Source: Owenia fusiformis (lineage: Eukaryota > Annelida > Polychaeta > Sabellida > Oweniidae). Taken from it: 64,000 nucleotides of DNA. A model generated the notes under the pieces. It was given only the letters and a program-made list of their open reading frames with translations, did no database searches and was not told where the DNA came from. Below, in pieces: positions 45,001 to 60,000 of the stretch; the stretch's first letter is position 1, and the number at the start of each line of letters is the position of its first letter. The stretch lies in assembly GCA_903813345.2 (NCBI GenBank), contig CAIIXF020000006.1, forward strand, positions 3,038,001-3,102,000. Direction: 5' to 3'. A program made the translations under genes and the position numbers.

Positions 45001-48000
45001 TCTAATGACAAACACTGCTTTAATTGTATGCTTTACACCTGGAAGGAATGAGAAGGAAGTCCTCAACTTCTTATTGGGGAGGTTGAAAATTTAGATTTTT
45101 GATATAGTGTTGGAGCAATCTGGGGATGTCTGATATATCTTAATAAAATTTTTCCAATTGTGTAGCATGCATTGTGTGCATTAGGCACAACAGACACTGC
45201 ACCAATGCTAGTTTTCCTATTATTTTGTTTTACCTGACTATTACATGTTCATTAATTTCCAATGGATCTGGAGGGAGGGTGAAATCCTATATGATCCAAA
45301 GCTTAACTTTCTGTTCTGTTTTATTGTTTTAATGTTTAGATTAAATAGGAACAAAGCTGACCAAAACCTATAACCAAGTTGGTGAACAAGGAAGACTGAA
45401 CACCATTCAAAAATTACAACTGCATGAATGTGTGACACCATTGTGATCGCTTCTACATGCATGGTGTGTAATGTTACAGCAGAATGGTGAACTGCTAGAA
45501 CTGACACTAATTGAGGTATTATTGCTTGCATGCCGTAAATGTTTTTTAGTAAGAAGTTCACATGCTATAAAAATAAATGTTCAATACTAACAGTTTCAGA
45601 TATAAAACTATTTTGACAAGTGTGCACACATACTGATGTGTTTCATTCAGCACACAAGTGTTCATCCATTTGTTGGTCCGATTGTTCGTCCAGATAAAAT
45701 TGAATACTGCTGTCAGTTTTGGTTTATATTTTTTAAGTTGATGTCTTGTTGGCATAGACCCTTGATTAAAAAAGAACTTGCAATATGGATGAAACATGCC
45801 TCCAAGTTAATGTTGTTGCTTCATTTTAAATATTGTTATTGCTTTGAATTAAATAGGCAAGTTTGTTTCTTAGTGGCATTTATTTTATGACACGATAAAC
45901 TCTCAATTTTGAATATTTTGTGGCTTGATACAAAATTAATGAGTTTCAGCTTATTTAGTTTGTCAATTTATAAGTGAACTAATCAAAAAGTTTCAGAGCT
46001 GCATTTAAATAGTATGACAATATTTGATATATGATTTATTACAGTGATATACCTCAAGCTGAAGATGATCCAGATCCTACAACTGAGGATTTAGGAATAA
46101 ACACTTGTGAACTTTCGACTAATGATACTCAACTGTGGTGTAGCAAGAGAGTACAGAAACAAAGAAAGAACAGTGATATAACTGAAATAAATGATACTGT
46201 AGAATATTCAGTAGTTACAAGTAACATCTTTGGAAGTGACTATCAGAAAATGGCAGATGGGCAGAATGTCCCATCAGAGGATGTAGATCCCAATGCAGTG
46301 GTAAGTAAATGCTCAGGATGGAAAGACTTTTAGAAAACAGTGCCCATGTCAAATGACTTTAAAAACAATTGTTTTTTGCCATTATTTAGTGTTTTGAAAT
46401 TTAAAGTAACTCAGCTTGTACTTGCAAATGCAAGTTTCAGCTGTCGACTACTGAATTAACCTCCTATTTTATGACCAACTCATTTGAATATGAATGGAAT
46501 ATTGTCAGGTTTATTTGTTTATTTTCAAATGAGTTGCCCATAAAATAGTAGGTTAATCCAGTAATTGACAGCATTGCATTGTGAATACAAGCCTAGTCTC
46601 TGAGTTTGGTCATTAAAGGTTCCTTTAGAACTAACTGTAACTTGCAACATAGACAAACCTTTTTATGTCTCCACCACATAGTTAGGGGCCATATTGTCGG
46701 CCTTTGGGCGTCCATCCGTCTGTTTGTCTGTCTTTCTGGCTGTACATCCAACAGTTTTCTCCAAAAGCGCTACAGGTATCACCTTCAAATGTTGAAACAA
46801 TCCATGCATTGAAGTAAATTGTGTGTATTCTTTAATTTTGTAGTTGCGTAATTTGGAGGAATTATTATCAAGAGCACAAGAATGTTTGAACACTAGATCC
46901 TATAATCCTTATGAAGCAAAGGCGTTACTTTTGAATAGCCTACAAGTACTGCAACATCATAAAGACCTGAGGAAACAACAACCAAATGCTAGTTTATTTC
47001 GTATAAAGCCAAAACTTCACCAATATTTGGGTTTGACTTACATTCACCTGACCAAGTACAAAGAGGTAAGAACATTACATTAAAATTACTTGTTAGTAGC
47101 AGAATGCGTTTAGGGGTAGATGGTGCTACCTTCTCTTTCAATATTACTGATGAGTATCAACATGTTTGTTTCCATTGGTTTAAACCACTTTCAATTGACT
47201 TTGGCAATTGAAATTCCAGCTTAGTCAGCGTATAAGGCACAAAAGGGTAAGTTTAGAATCAGATCATGTGTTCTGATTGAAGAACAGGCAGTTGTGATTT
47301 CTCAATTAAGTTTCTACAACTATGTATTTCATTGTCTCCAGGAGAAGATGCCTATCTGTCATGTAGCACCCCTTTCAACCCATCTCATACAATAGATCTT
47401 GATTCTCAAAAATGGTAGTCCATATTAATTAATAAAGTTAATAATTTCCATTTTCAGGAATCTAGAGCCCAGAATATACAAAGTGCTTTTGATGAGTTTT
47501 CAAATGGTAAGCATTTTTCATTACATGCAAATTGGAGTTCATTTTGGTGCTATTGACCTTTTATTGTGGTATTGGGTTAGGTTGATCACATGTCAGGGAG
47601 ACCTTAACTCAAATATTTACATACTTTTTCTGATATAAACAGGCTAGCATGTTTGCTTTGTATTATGGGGAATTGAATTCTTTTTATATAGGCATGTTTA
47701 AACATGTTGAATCACGCCACCTTTCAAATTCATCAGAGGTAAAATAAAAAACAATAACATGCACATTTGCATTGGAAGTGAATAGCAGAACATCAGTTCA
47801 AAATCAGAGATAAAATTGAAATGCGTAAACAGAAAATACAGGAAATCGAAACCATAAACCATATGGGTAATGTGAGATGAAGTATTTAAAATATGATAAT
47901 ATGTTTCCAAGGCAGATGGAATTCGATTTTTATACAATAAAGGAGACAAAGGTATAATGATTACAAATAATAGACTGGTAAATCTTAGCATAGCACTGTC

Positions 48001-51000
48001 ACTCATATTTACTATAATCAATCATCGTCAAATTCACAATTGTCCATTCTCAAACCATGGCATGTAGGGTACAGTATTTATATAAACAAAAATGTGACAT
48101 CATGTACATGCATTAAAGCTGAACACAGTGGTGAACTGAACAGTATATAATTACAATCATAATACATTGGATAATATTATCAGAGGTTATGTCACCATGA
48201 CATGAAATATGCCTAAGTTTCACCAATATAGGTGACCCTTGGGAGGCTCCATATTTGGGCAAGAACAAAGGCAGGCCTGTCAACTGTCCCGCAATTTGCG
48301 TATTTGTCACGCATTTGCTGAAGAATTTGAATGTCACGCAAATACGCATTTTACCTGGTAATTGTCAAGCAAAAATATTTCTGTAGAGAATTTTTCAAAA
48401 TACGTTTACGATACGATAAAAATACGAACGTCGAAAAAAACCGAACGCAATTTGTTTGGATTTGTCACGCGAATCCCGTATATGTCACGCATGTTTATTG
48501 GAAATTTTCGTACCTACCTTTTCAGACATTTTTGGCATGGTCTCGTAGATAAAAGATGAAAGTTTTTTCCCCTATACACAGTTTTTAATTCAGTTTTGCC
48601 TTTTTGATACCCGTTACCTTTCACACCACATATTCAATGTTACCTAATATTTCAATGACAGTCTGCATCCTTACTACTACATTGTTCATCACATTTGATA
48701 TATCTGGTGGAATGTTTTGATTTCTGTGCAGATGCTGGTCTTAAGTTATTTTAGGTTTCTTAGCTTTGGTTTAGCATAAAAATGGTCCTTCAAATAGCCT
48801 CAGAGAAAAAAGTATGGGCCGTCAAATATGGTAAATAGGAAGGCCCTCACAATGTCTTATAGCCCCCTTATACAGAGAGGTCAGAGGTTCAAGAAACTGC
48901 ATTGCTGGGGATTCTAGTGTAGCTTTTGTTTGTGTATCAATTTTAGACCACTGTGTTTTCATTTGGATATGATTTGGTCTCCATGGTAACTCCTGAATCA
49001 TTTGCAGAGAATTGACCTGATTATATGTGTTTTTTTCTGCCATCGTCATCCTCAAACATCTTTTTCTGTGGCTATTTGAAGGAGTGTTTTAATGCTCATT
49101 CCAAGCAAAAAGACCTAGAACAACGTAAGGGCAACATTCAAAGATAAATCCAAAACATTCCACCAGAATTATTATCAAATGTGATGAACAATGTAGCAGT
49201 AAGGATACAGGCTGTCATCGAAATATGAGGTTACATGGATTATGTGGTGTATAAGATAAAGGGTTAAAGCATCAAAAAAACAAGACTGAAATAAAAATGG
49301 TGTATTGGGGAGAAAACTTTCATGTTTTGGCTACATGACCATGCAAAAAATGTCTGAAAATATTGATTGGTTTATCTTTGCTCTTGATATCCTTTTGGGT
49401 ACATTTTTTTGAGACACCCTGTATTTCACATCATAGTGACGTAACTGATGTATTACATACCTTTATATCAATGCAATGACGTCACACATCAAGTAGAATT
49501 TGATCAAAATGGAACATAACGCTGTGATATTGTCATGGTTATTAAAGAAATCTGATATAAAAACGAGGTATGCGGGCTATATCGGCGTAATCGGGCAATA
49601 TCAGTGGATATAGCCAGCCAACTTTTCCATTGACTTCCATACAAATGCTTCGCTAGGTATGTAATACACCAAGGTATTGATCACCTTCATTGGTAGTAAA
49701 CAAATACTTCATATGCAAATCAATATGATGCAATACTATATGTACAAAACTATCATCAATACATGATATGACCACTGATTTTGCATTTTTAGCCCTTTGC
49801 TGCGACAATTTAACTCCTGAAATTATATGTGATGTCACCAATCCACTACAAATTCTTGTGAAAGATAAATGTCTTTCCTGGTTGGTAAGTAAATAGTACA
49901 GTACATGTATATATATGTTAATGTGGAAGAAACTTTAGTATTTCACTTTTTACATGTTCAATAGAAGTGCTGAAAAAAGAAGGCTGTAAGTTTTTTGTTT
50001 TCTATGTTTTTAGAAAAAGATTTATGCAGTTATTATGTCACCACACCACCAAAAAGTGGCAACATATTGTTATGGTCTCCGTTTTTTTTTTTTTAATGAC
50101 AGCGGTTGGCGATCAGTGGTTGGTGGTTGGTGTCTGTCGCAAATTCTTACAACTTCCAATAACTCCACAAATACTGTTTAGACTGACTTTAAAATTTTTC
50201 AAAATCATCTACAAGTTCTCAGAAGTTCCAATCTGACTATAGATATGAGATTTGACCTTCAATGACCTTCTCAATGTCAAAAAGTTATTTTTTCAACTTG
50301 CTCCAAATTCATCAATTTTTTTTAAATAAGTTCTCAAAATCCCAAATCTGACTTTAGCTTTGGGATTCTCAAGGTCTAAAAAGGTCAAAAAGGTATTTTT
50401 CAACTTGCTCCAAATTCACCAAATATTTTTAATCATCTACAAGTTCTCGGAAGCTCAAATCTGACTTTAGCTTTGAGATTTGACCTTCAATGACCTTCTC
50501 AAGGTCAAAAGGTCTTTTTCAACTTGCTTCAAATTGACCAAATTTTTTGGCAAAATCATCTACAAGTTCTGCCTTCAATGACCTTCTCAAGGTCAAAAAA
50601 TTAGGTCAAAAAGGTATTTTATCAACTCGCTTCAAATTGACTTTTTTTAAATTAAACATTTACGAAAAGTCTTTTTTCAACTTGGCTCAAATTGACCAAT
50701 TTTTTTTTCAAAAACATCTACAAGTTCTCAGAATTTCAAATCTGATTTTAGATTGAACTAATAATATTGTGATCAAGTATGTGGTGACATTTTGTCATGT
50801 TAATGCCCTGTAATATTGTTAATGTGCAGGGTGTTTCATATTCATGCATCCCCCTCTGCATAAACTCATACATGTAGCATTGCCATCCTATCATGTTATT
50901 TATCATTCTGTTCCTTACATAATATTGCAAAGTCAATCAAGGGACGGTCCTGAAAAAAGATACAATGTATGGGGGTATGGGGTCATTTAGAGAGCAATTT

Positions 51001-54000
51001 CTGGTCATTTTTGGACTCAGTCTGGTGATCTGTTCCATAGGCCAATAGTTTACATGGGTCAATTTCAAATTTTTGGGTATAATATTCAGTGAGATTCTGG
51101 AACTGATAAGGTTTTGGGCATTCTGGGGAAATGTTAGGTGGCCATTTTGGATTTTCCATCCTAAAATCTTGTCTGTAAAGTCTTGTCTGTCTACATGTTT
51201 TGAAGCAAATGGATTTACGGATGATTTTCACATTTTCACGGATGATTCTTGGTATAAAATCTAGAACTGATAATACATTCTTGGTAAATGTTTAGGTGGC
51301 CATTTTGGATTTTCTATCCTAAAATCTTGTCTGTAAAGTCTTGTCTACGCATTTCCAGGCCAACTGTTTGACGGATCGATTTCAAATTTTCGGGAATGAT
51401 TTTTGTATGAAAATTTCAAACTGACTGCCTTTTGGGATTTTTGGTAAAGGGTAAGGTGGCCATTTTGATTTTTTTTCTGAAACGTTTTCTTCAACTAATT
51501 ATTATTTGGCATTCAGGATGAAATTAATATATAGGATTGCCCATTGGTGGGGACATATTGTACACTTTTATGTTCTTGTTTTAGGATGTTGACACTACAA
51601 ACTCATATGCCAAGGTCATCAAACTGTTACGTAAATGGGCAAAATCCAACTACATCTTTGTAGAGTTGCTATTGCATTATCTTATTGCAACCAGCAAATT
51701 GACACATGTTCGAGAAAATGAGAAATCTGAGTGTCTACTTTTCCAGGCTAGATTGTCCAAAGTTCAGGTATGTATTACATTTACTAAGGGTTAAGCTATT
51801 TTGATCACCCCCCATCTTTCCGTTCAGTCGTCTGTCCATCTGTCCATCCATCTGCTGGTATATCAGTCTGTCTGGTCCATGTTTGATTGAATTTATTTTT
51901 TCATATTGAATTTGGTATTATGTGAGGGGCTGGGGACTTTTGGTGAGGATTTTTAGAAGAGTTTTTAAAATTCTTTGAACTACATTTATTCATTCATTTG
52001 TTATTTTCAGGGCAACTCCCAGAAAGCCATACAGTTATGTGATAAAGGTATGTACTTGGATTTAATTGATTAAAATCGCTAAAGGTCTATGCTTTGTATA
52101 TTTGAATGCATTAACAGGAATAAAGAAAAAAAAATGTTAAAGGTGGAATGCATAAAAAATGGAGTCCCTTATCTAGAGCCACAATGTAAACAAACTATAT
52201 CTAACATTTCAAACTCTGAACAGAGCCATGCAGATTTTATTAAACTGACAAAATCAGGGTGAATCTTTTTCAAATATCAAGTAGAAATATAAGCCAAAAA
52301 ATTAAATGGTTATCTTGGTAGATTATTAGGTTACCATTGCAGTAATTGTCTTACATGTACCTATATATGTTTTATTTAAATTGTAGCCAAAGCATTGGCT
52401 AAATCAGAGCCTGTTGAGAGAGAATTAGCCAGAGTTGCCATTAATGCTTGTTTCAAAGAAGGTGAACTCTTCACTGCACTATCTTACCTCCAAAAATTTA
52501 AGGTTAGCTCTTTGTGTACCTGTTTTTATGCCACCAATTTTTTATGTTAACTACATGTATTTGAAAATTTTCTAGTCTGGCATTTTGAATTTTGTTTATT
52601 TTGAAGCTAAAATTTTTATGTCACCACCACAAGAAGTGATGTGTTGTTAGTCCACCCGCTATGGCTCAGTGGCAGAGAGAGTCAAGGTTACCAATTTCGC
52701 TTGGCCCCGGATTCGATTCCTGGTTCAGACAAGTTTGTTTGTGCGTTATGTAATTCTGGGTGTTTGACTGAGTGGTTCACGACTCGTATAAAAGGCTGTG
52801 GTGTGTACCTGTATGTCTGTGTACCTGTGCACATAAAAGAACACAGGGCTCCTCCAAGGAGGGGTCTCTGGCTCTATCTTCGAGTGTAAAATACGTAAAG
52901 TACGGAATATACCAATGAGGTATTGCTTGCCAAATATGGCGGTAACCAAGATATAATAATAATAATATGGCATCCAACATTTTCATGGATGATGTTCAAC
53001 AGTTGATGTTTTGTCTCTGTAACAAATGACAGGTGGTGATATTTTGCCTTGTTTATGTATGATTTAAGTCCAAAAACTATGTATTTTTATGTCACCACAA
53101 GAAGGTGGTATTTTATCATGTAAATCCCATATCTGTGAAATATTTAATAAGATCCAAAATCTGATAAATCTTAGTTCAGCCACCTTGACATACATATGTC
53201 ATTTCTTGTCATCATGAGTGACATATTTTGATGCTAATGTTTCTAGGCCATCCTTCAATCCATGTTATATAACACTAAACTCATTTTTCAGGAGGATGAT
53301 AAATTTGCTGTTTTAAGTGGAGAATGCAAAGCCAAGGTGAAGGAAAAGGTTAAAGACCTTATTGGCAAAAATCAGATCAGCAGTGCTGAGTCGTATTTGA
53401 AACATTATGAGGTAAGCCAACTCAAAATCTTGAATTATTTTGTGGAAAATAGTTGCCAACTTTGAGATTTGAATTTGGTGAAGGATCAAAATTGATTCAA
53501 TTTCACATTGACACTTATGACCTGTCTCAGTTAATTTCTGAGTTTTTTATTTTATGAATTTTTTATTTTTAATTTTCATCCCAATGGGATTACTTCATTT
53601 GAAATACATAATGAGATAATTCACAATCATAATACCAATTTGTGTCTTAGTCCGGGCCCTCGGGAATATCATATTGTTACAAGGAATACATGTACTATCT
53701 TGCAATCCATCAAATTCCTATTTCATATGAATCAAACTTAATGTTAAGAGATTAATTTCTGGGGAATCTACGAGGGTTGTCCCAGTAGTAATGCACTTTA
53801 TAACATACCTATGATGATGTATAGTGCAAAGTGTACACAAGACAGCGGGCCAATATAAGTTTTGAAAAGCCCGCGCCCGCTAACTTTCTGATTGGTCAAG
53901 GCGCTGACGTCATAACCTATCAATCGAAGATAAAACTGCACGAGCAATTTTTATAAACTCATTTCAATCATTTTCAAACCATTTGTTTGTCAATTCTATA

Positions 54001-57000
54001 AGAAAACGGTACTCTCTGACCAGTCTACATCATCATAGGTATGTTATAAATCGTTTATGTCACTATCGTGGCACATATGCCCTCGGTTCTCAGAGATCAA
54101 TGTCCCTCCCAAGGTCGGGCCATATATCACTGAGACCTCGGGCATATATGCCACGATAGTGACATAACCTCTAAATATGCTCTAACTTTCTTTAATATAC
54201 TTCAATTCAGCTGAAATTTTGTGTATATAACAATTGAAGTTTTATCTATAATATCCTGAAGTTTCAGCATCCAACATTAATATTAAGTCTTAATATGGTT
54301 GCTATAGCAACATGGGGGTAGGGGTGGGCGGGGCAGGTACCAATTTTTCTAATTATGAAAAGATCCAAAGTGTTATTTTATTAATATTTCTTTATTCTAA
54401 ATGATCAAAATGTTTGGGAAATTGTTAAAATTCAGCATGATGTTAACCAAGTACAAATAATGACATTTAGCACTGTGATGTCATAATACCACAGTTCAAT
54501 GGTCACAAATTCAAAGACAGTCATGGTCAAGAAAATACAAAAATGGCTGCAATTCTCACCTGATAACAGAAGTCCTTGTGTTTAGTGGCCTAATTTCATA
54601 CTTCACTTGGACTCAAAGCCACGTAAAATTTGTGCTACCATGAAAAGATTATATAAGGAGTATATACCAGATAGAACTACAATTATGAGGTGGCAGAAGA
54701 GATTTAAAAGAGATTACTGGACCCTGGATGACAACTCCAAACATGGGAGGCAAAAACTCCACAAGTCACAGTGGAAGAAATTGCCAAGAGTGTTTGACCT
54801 GACAGGCATCAAAAGTACATAACATGCAAAAGGCGATATTTCGAGAAAATGTGAAATGGAACACTGTGCAATATACATCACTTAAATCTAAGATGTGCTC
54901 ATAGTAATTTAGTATCTTATAATGTATATTTGAGCCAACTTCTTATACCTACACAAAATGGTATTTGTTGAGTAATTATTTCATATTTTCAATTTTTTAT
55001 TCCTTTTGACGTGACTGTATAACCTGCCCCACCCTACCGAAACACACCAACTTGATTTTATTATAACATCAATATAGTTTTATCAGTCAACATGAAAATT
55101 TGTAGAATAATCAAAATGTCTCTAAGGAACATTTACTGAAAATTTCATGGAAAAATATTAATTATTGATAAAGTTAGAGCATATAGTGCATTACTTCTGG
55201 GACAACCCTCGTATATGATACAGTTTCACCATAATTTTTGTTCTGTGTGGACAATATAACTGAAACGCTTGTAGAATGATTTTGTTTGTTTTTAGTGTGT
55301 TAAATTTTGAATAAATTAATTTTGTACCATGTACATTTACTTCTATTTATCAGCACTTTTTTCAAAATAGAACTGTAAAATTGCTGTACTTGACCATATA
55401 GTGTTTTTTGAATGGGAGAGTGCATATTGTAGTTGCAAACATACATGTACATTGACTCTAAAGACTCCAAGAGAAATCAACAACTTGGGCATGAACTTTG
55501 AATTTTGTAATAATAATGAAATTCCTATACTTCCTGACATATATATTTATTGAATCAGTATGGTTTACTTCAAAACATGTCCATGTACAATGTTCTCTAT
55601 GTATTAAACAGGAGGATGGGGAATTTGCTCCATTACATGAAAAGTTAAGAAAAAAGCGCCAAGAATGGGATGATTTACTTCAAGAACGCAAAGAAGAAGT
55701 TGATGTTGACTGGCTTCCCCCAGAGATGCTGAACAGCAAAAAGGTAGGAGCAATGAATTCCCCTGAATGTTAATTTTCATTTTATATTGTAATACTTGTA
55801 CATGTGCTAATAAAGCATGAATTCTAGATCTTCAATATTATGAAAACAGGTGTATTTCATGTGTATGAGGGTTGTTCCAGAAGTAATGCACTATATACTC
55901 TCACTTTCTTTAATATTCTTCAATTCAGCTGAAATTTTGTGTTGAAATTGAAGTCAGTTACTCAGATGCTTATTCAATTATGAGTTGTGATGTCCAGTTA
56001 TAGTCCATAGGTTGTTGTAAACATTCCTGTATTTGTTAGTTTATTTGTCCTGAGTGTACTCAAACCTTTTGTTTTATATGCTTCCATTAGATGACATGCT
56101 TCCTTTAGGTGACATGCTTTATTTAGGTGACATGCTTTATTTAGGTGACATGCTTCCTTTAGATGACATGTTTTATTTAGGTGGCTTGCTTTTTTTTCGT
56201 GAACCATTTACAGTGTACATGTACATGTACATGCATTTTTGATTTTTCACATTTCACAGAACCAAAACCAATGGAAGACAATATCAAAGAAAACAAAGAA
56301 GAATACAAAACCAGTCACAAATCATGTAAGAGAAGCCGACAATATTACTATGAAGGATGAGGCTTGTTCTCAGCCAGTTAAACAACATTTGCAATACACA
56401 ACAATCGACAGTGATAAGACCCAGGCTGACTTAATAAAAACATGTGTAAGGACAATTTATTATCTACCCGATCTTTCATCATTTAATAGGGAATTATATT
56501 AAAATTGGTCTTTTATCATTAATTAAGCCAGGGATTACACTAGAATTTCCCAAAACAGGCTTTAAATGAAAACAACAGGCAAAAAAATTAATGAAAATCA
56601 TAAATTTAACATGGAAAAGTTGAAAAATCTCTAAAAAACAATATAGTGGGGGGAATTTACCCCTATATTAGGCAGAATATTTCAGATGGTGATACAAGTA
56701 TAAGCTTTGGCTTTTCTGCTTCTTAAAACCTTTTTCAAAAAATCTGTCCCTGTGATCGACGGAATATTTCACTTCTTCCCCCCAAAATCCTAGATGGCCG
56801 ACAAAGTATGACTTAAATAACATGTAGGGTGGGCAAATTTTTTTTTTTTGGAAAATTCATGCTCTCATGGTGAAATGTTGTTCTTTAAGGTGAAAATAGT
56901 CATGTGAATTTTTTTCAAATTTTTAAACTGAATTTTAGCCCTCTCCCATGGCTCCAAAGTGTGACGATTTGGCGTAAAATGGGAAATAATGTTCATTTTC

Positions 57001-60000
57001 TAGGTTCAAATAAAGAATGCAATGACAAATAACATTAATTATTATTTAAAAAACATCTAATAACTTTGCCTGATACTACAATATGAAGGTTTCAATTATT
57101 GAAAAATTGAAAGTATTTTTTAAAAAGCGTTGAAAGTGCCCTACCCCATAAAATTGGAAAAAGGAAGTTGTGGTCAATTTTATCATTCTGTAGGATTAAG
57201 TTAGAAAAGTGTATCAACAGAAAACAAATAAGTACATTCAGACCATCTTCAAAGATAACTGGATATTATAATATGATTATTATTACTATATAGGACACAA
57301 CATATTTTATATATGTGTATGATTATATGTTTATGTAGTACATGTATCACTATGTAATGTAATGTAATCATAAAATAGAGAGGTTGCTATGATTTCATCA
57401 GAGTATGATTAGACATGTTTATCTCTATGTTTAGAGCTGTAGTATACAACATACGCACAAACACATAATACTGTTATGAACTCAAGTCAGAATAAATAAT
57501 TACCGGTAGGAGTTAAGCAAGGTTCATTCCTGACACCCTTCTTATTTTGTATACTCACAAATTGGTACAATGGATACTCTATTTAATTTAATGAATTTAA
57601 TATCATCGGTACTACTGTTCTATAATTAGGAATATGCATTCACTAATTTACAACAAAATCAGTTTTTAAAAGTCATTATTACATAGGAGCCGTTTAAGGT
57701 TCACTTTTGACACCCTTCTTATTCTTTACACTTACAAATGCACTAATTTACAACAAAATCAATTTGTGTAAATTGCCAAAACAACTGAAGTTGCCAAAAC
57801 AACTGAACATTGAGTACTGAGTGAGTTTTGCAGATTTATCAATGTATTTACCATGTTTTACAACTACAACACCATTACTTTGACACCAGCAAGAAAATAA
57901 TTGCAGAATTTTGACGTGAGTTTAAACAATGGAGTATCATTGCTTGTGGCACTATTGTCCTTCAGGTTTTGTTGTGATTAGCAGCTTTAGTCTTTTTTGT
58001 CAGTTTAATTTCCATTTTTTCTGCTTCTACCCCTAAAGCTGCATACAAACTCAGAGAGGTTGGAAACAGGTTGATCAAACCTCACTCAGTTATTCAGCCA
58101 GCTCTGCACAATGCAGCCATAGTCACCATTTTTCTGTTTGGCCTATTTCTAAGAGAGCCTTGTTCCACTCTGTTGCTGTAACTCTAGCAGAATTTAACAG
58201 CCAGGAAAGGGACTATCATATTGTTCTGATGTGATGACAATCAAGTCATTTGGGCAATACATGAGTCTCATTGTAATAGTCATTACAATTAGTCACCTTC
58301 CAATCTGTTGCCTGAATCACATATGTTGCTTTGGGACTCTTTAGGCAGTTTGAAGTACTTTTGACAATTGGGTCAATATGTTGGATGTTCTATTAGGCCG
58401 TCCTGGCTTGCCTAGCTGGTTGGGTAAGTTTTGTGTCATTTAATGTTCTATAAGGAAATGACAGGGAGCTTCCAGGAGACTGCAACATTTGATATGATTC
58501 CCAGGTTACTAGGTTTTTTAGTTCAGTGAAGATACAGAGAATGGCTATTTCAGTGTCATATGCTAGAGTGACCCCATCAATCCATGAAAATACTAGTATG
58601 TTTGATGTGGGTTACCATTTCTCATTTTAAATTCATTGTACTCCTTGTGGCTCCTTTCAGAAGGATGTTCATAGCTGCCATGGATAATAATATGCAGCCT
58701 GCCATGATTCCCTTCTCTAAAGGCTGCCAACCAGTGGTGATTGTTTCAGTCAAGAATCTCAACTGAATACCTTCAAGGTGCTCTTTCTCAAGGCCAATCA
58801 CATGTTGAGGAACGTTATAATGCTTCAAAGCTGTTGAGTTCATTTGTGTGGTCCACTGCTGCCTTAGTTATATCAAGCCATATAATTGGCAAGTTGGTTT
58901 TGTGTTGATTTGTTTCTGCTATTAGCTGTGTTATAGCTGCAACATCACATGGCCTTTACTGTTGACCTCACTGTAGACAACTCGACACGGGGCTCTAAAC
59001 CCAGTAAGTCTCTAGACATGTTTAGTTTGCTTTTGTAAAAAATCTGTACTTAAATGTACAGTATTGTGCAACTCCACATGTAATTCTGTATAATTGATAA
59101 GTTCTTGTCTACCTGCCCTTATTTCATCATACTATTAAGAGATTGTGATAATAATGGACTAAGGTAGAACCTTGGAAGACTACTTCAATGTTTGCATTGA
59201 TACTTGGTTGACAATATTCTCATTTAAACTTGAAATATATTCTTGAATTATGTCTTAGATATTAAACGTATTAGAGAATGTTATAAAGTAATTCAAGTTC
59301 TAACAGAGAGGGCCAAAATAGAACCTTGAAGAACTCCTATAAAACTCTTTTTGCCAAAATTCAAATCAAAGAGGATCATAGCATTTCTTAATATAATTGC
59401 ATGTCTTAGTACTGAGTGAACCTATTGTTTAACCATATTATCTCTATGTATGAATCTAAGGTGTCATTTTTACCGAATTATGTACATATTTCAACAACCT
59501 TAAACTTTTTACTAAAATAGTATTAGGTTTGGCTGATTTGAGGGATGGGATTTTTCTTATTTGCATAAATAACTGACTAGCCCATAAATTTGCATGTATC
59601 GCAATTTTGAATATTTTCCACCGAATTCCAAGAGATTGTGATAATAATGGAGTGTAGAAGAACCTTGCGGGACTCCTTCAAAGTCTCCTTGGTACTTGTA
59701 AGACAGTGTTTTCATGTAAACTTGAAATATTAGATTGAATTATGTGTGAAATATCAACATTATTCAAGAAAACAGGTTTAATGACTAAAGTTGTTGCAAA
59801 ATAAGAGTGCTCCCAAAATAGAGCCTTGTAGAATCCCTATATAAAGGCATTTTGCCCAAATTCAGCTCATTAATGAATGTAACTGTATTTCTAGATATAA
59901 TGTACATGCTTTACTACTGAATCAAAATAATTTTAAACAATATTTATCTCTATATATGAATCTAGAGTGTCATTTGTATCGAATTACACATATACGGCAG

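Noticed and set aside
52660-52735. tRNA gene
   Set aside because: A and B boxes are present, but I cannot fold a full cloverleaf or acceptor stem, and a SINE body with an ATA tail follows.
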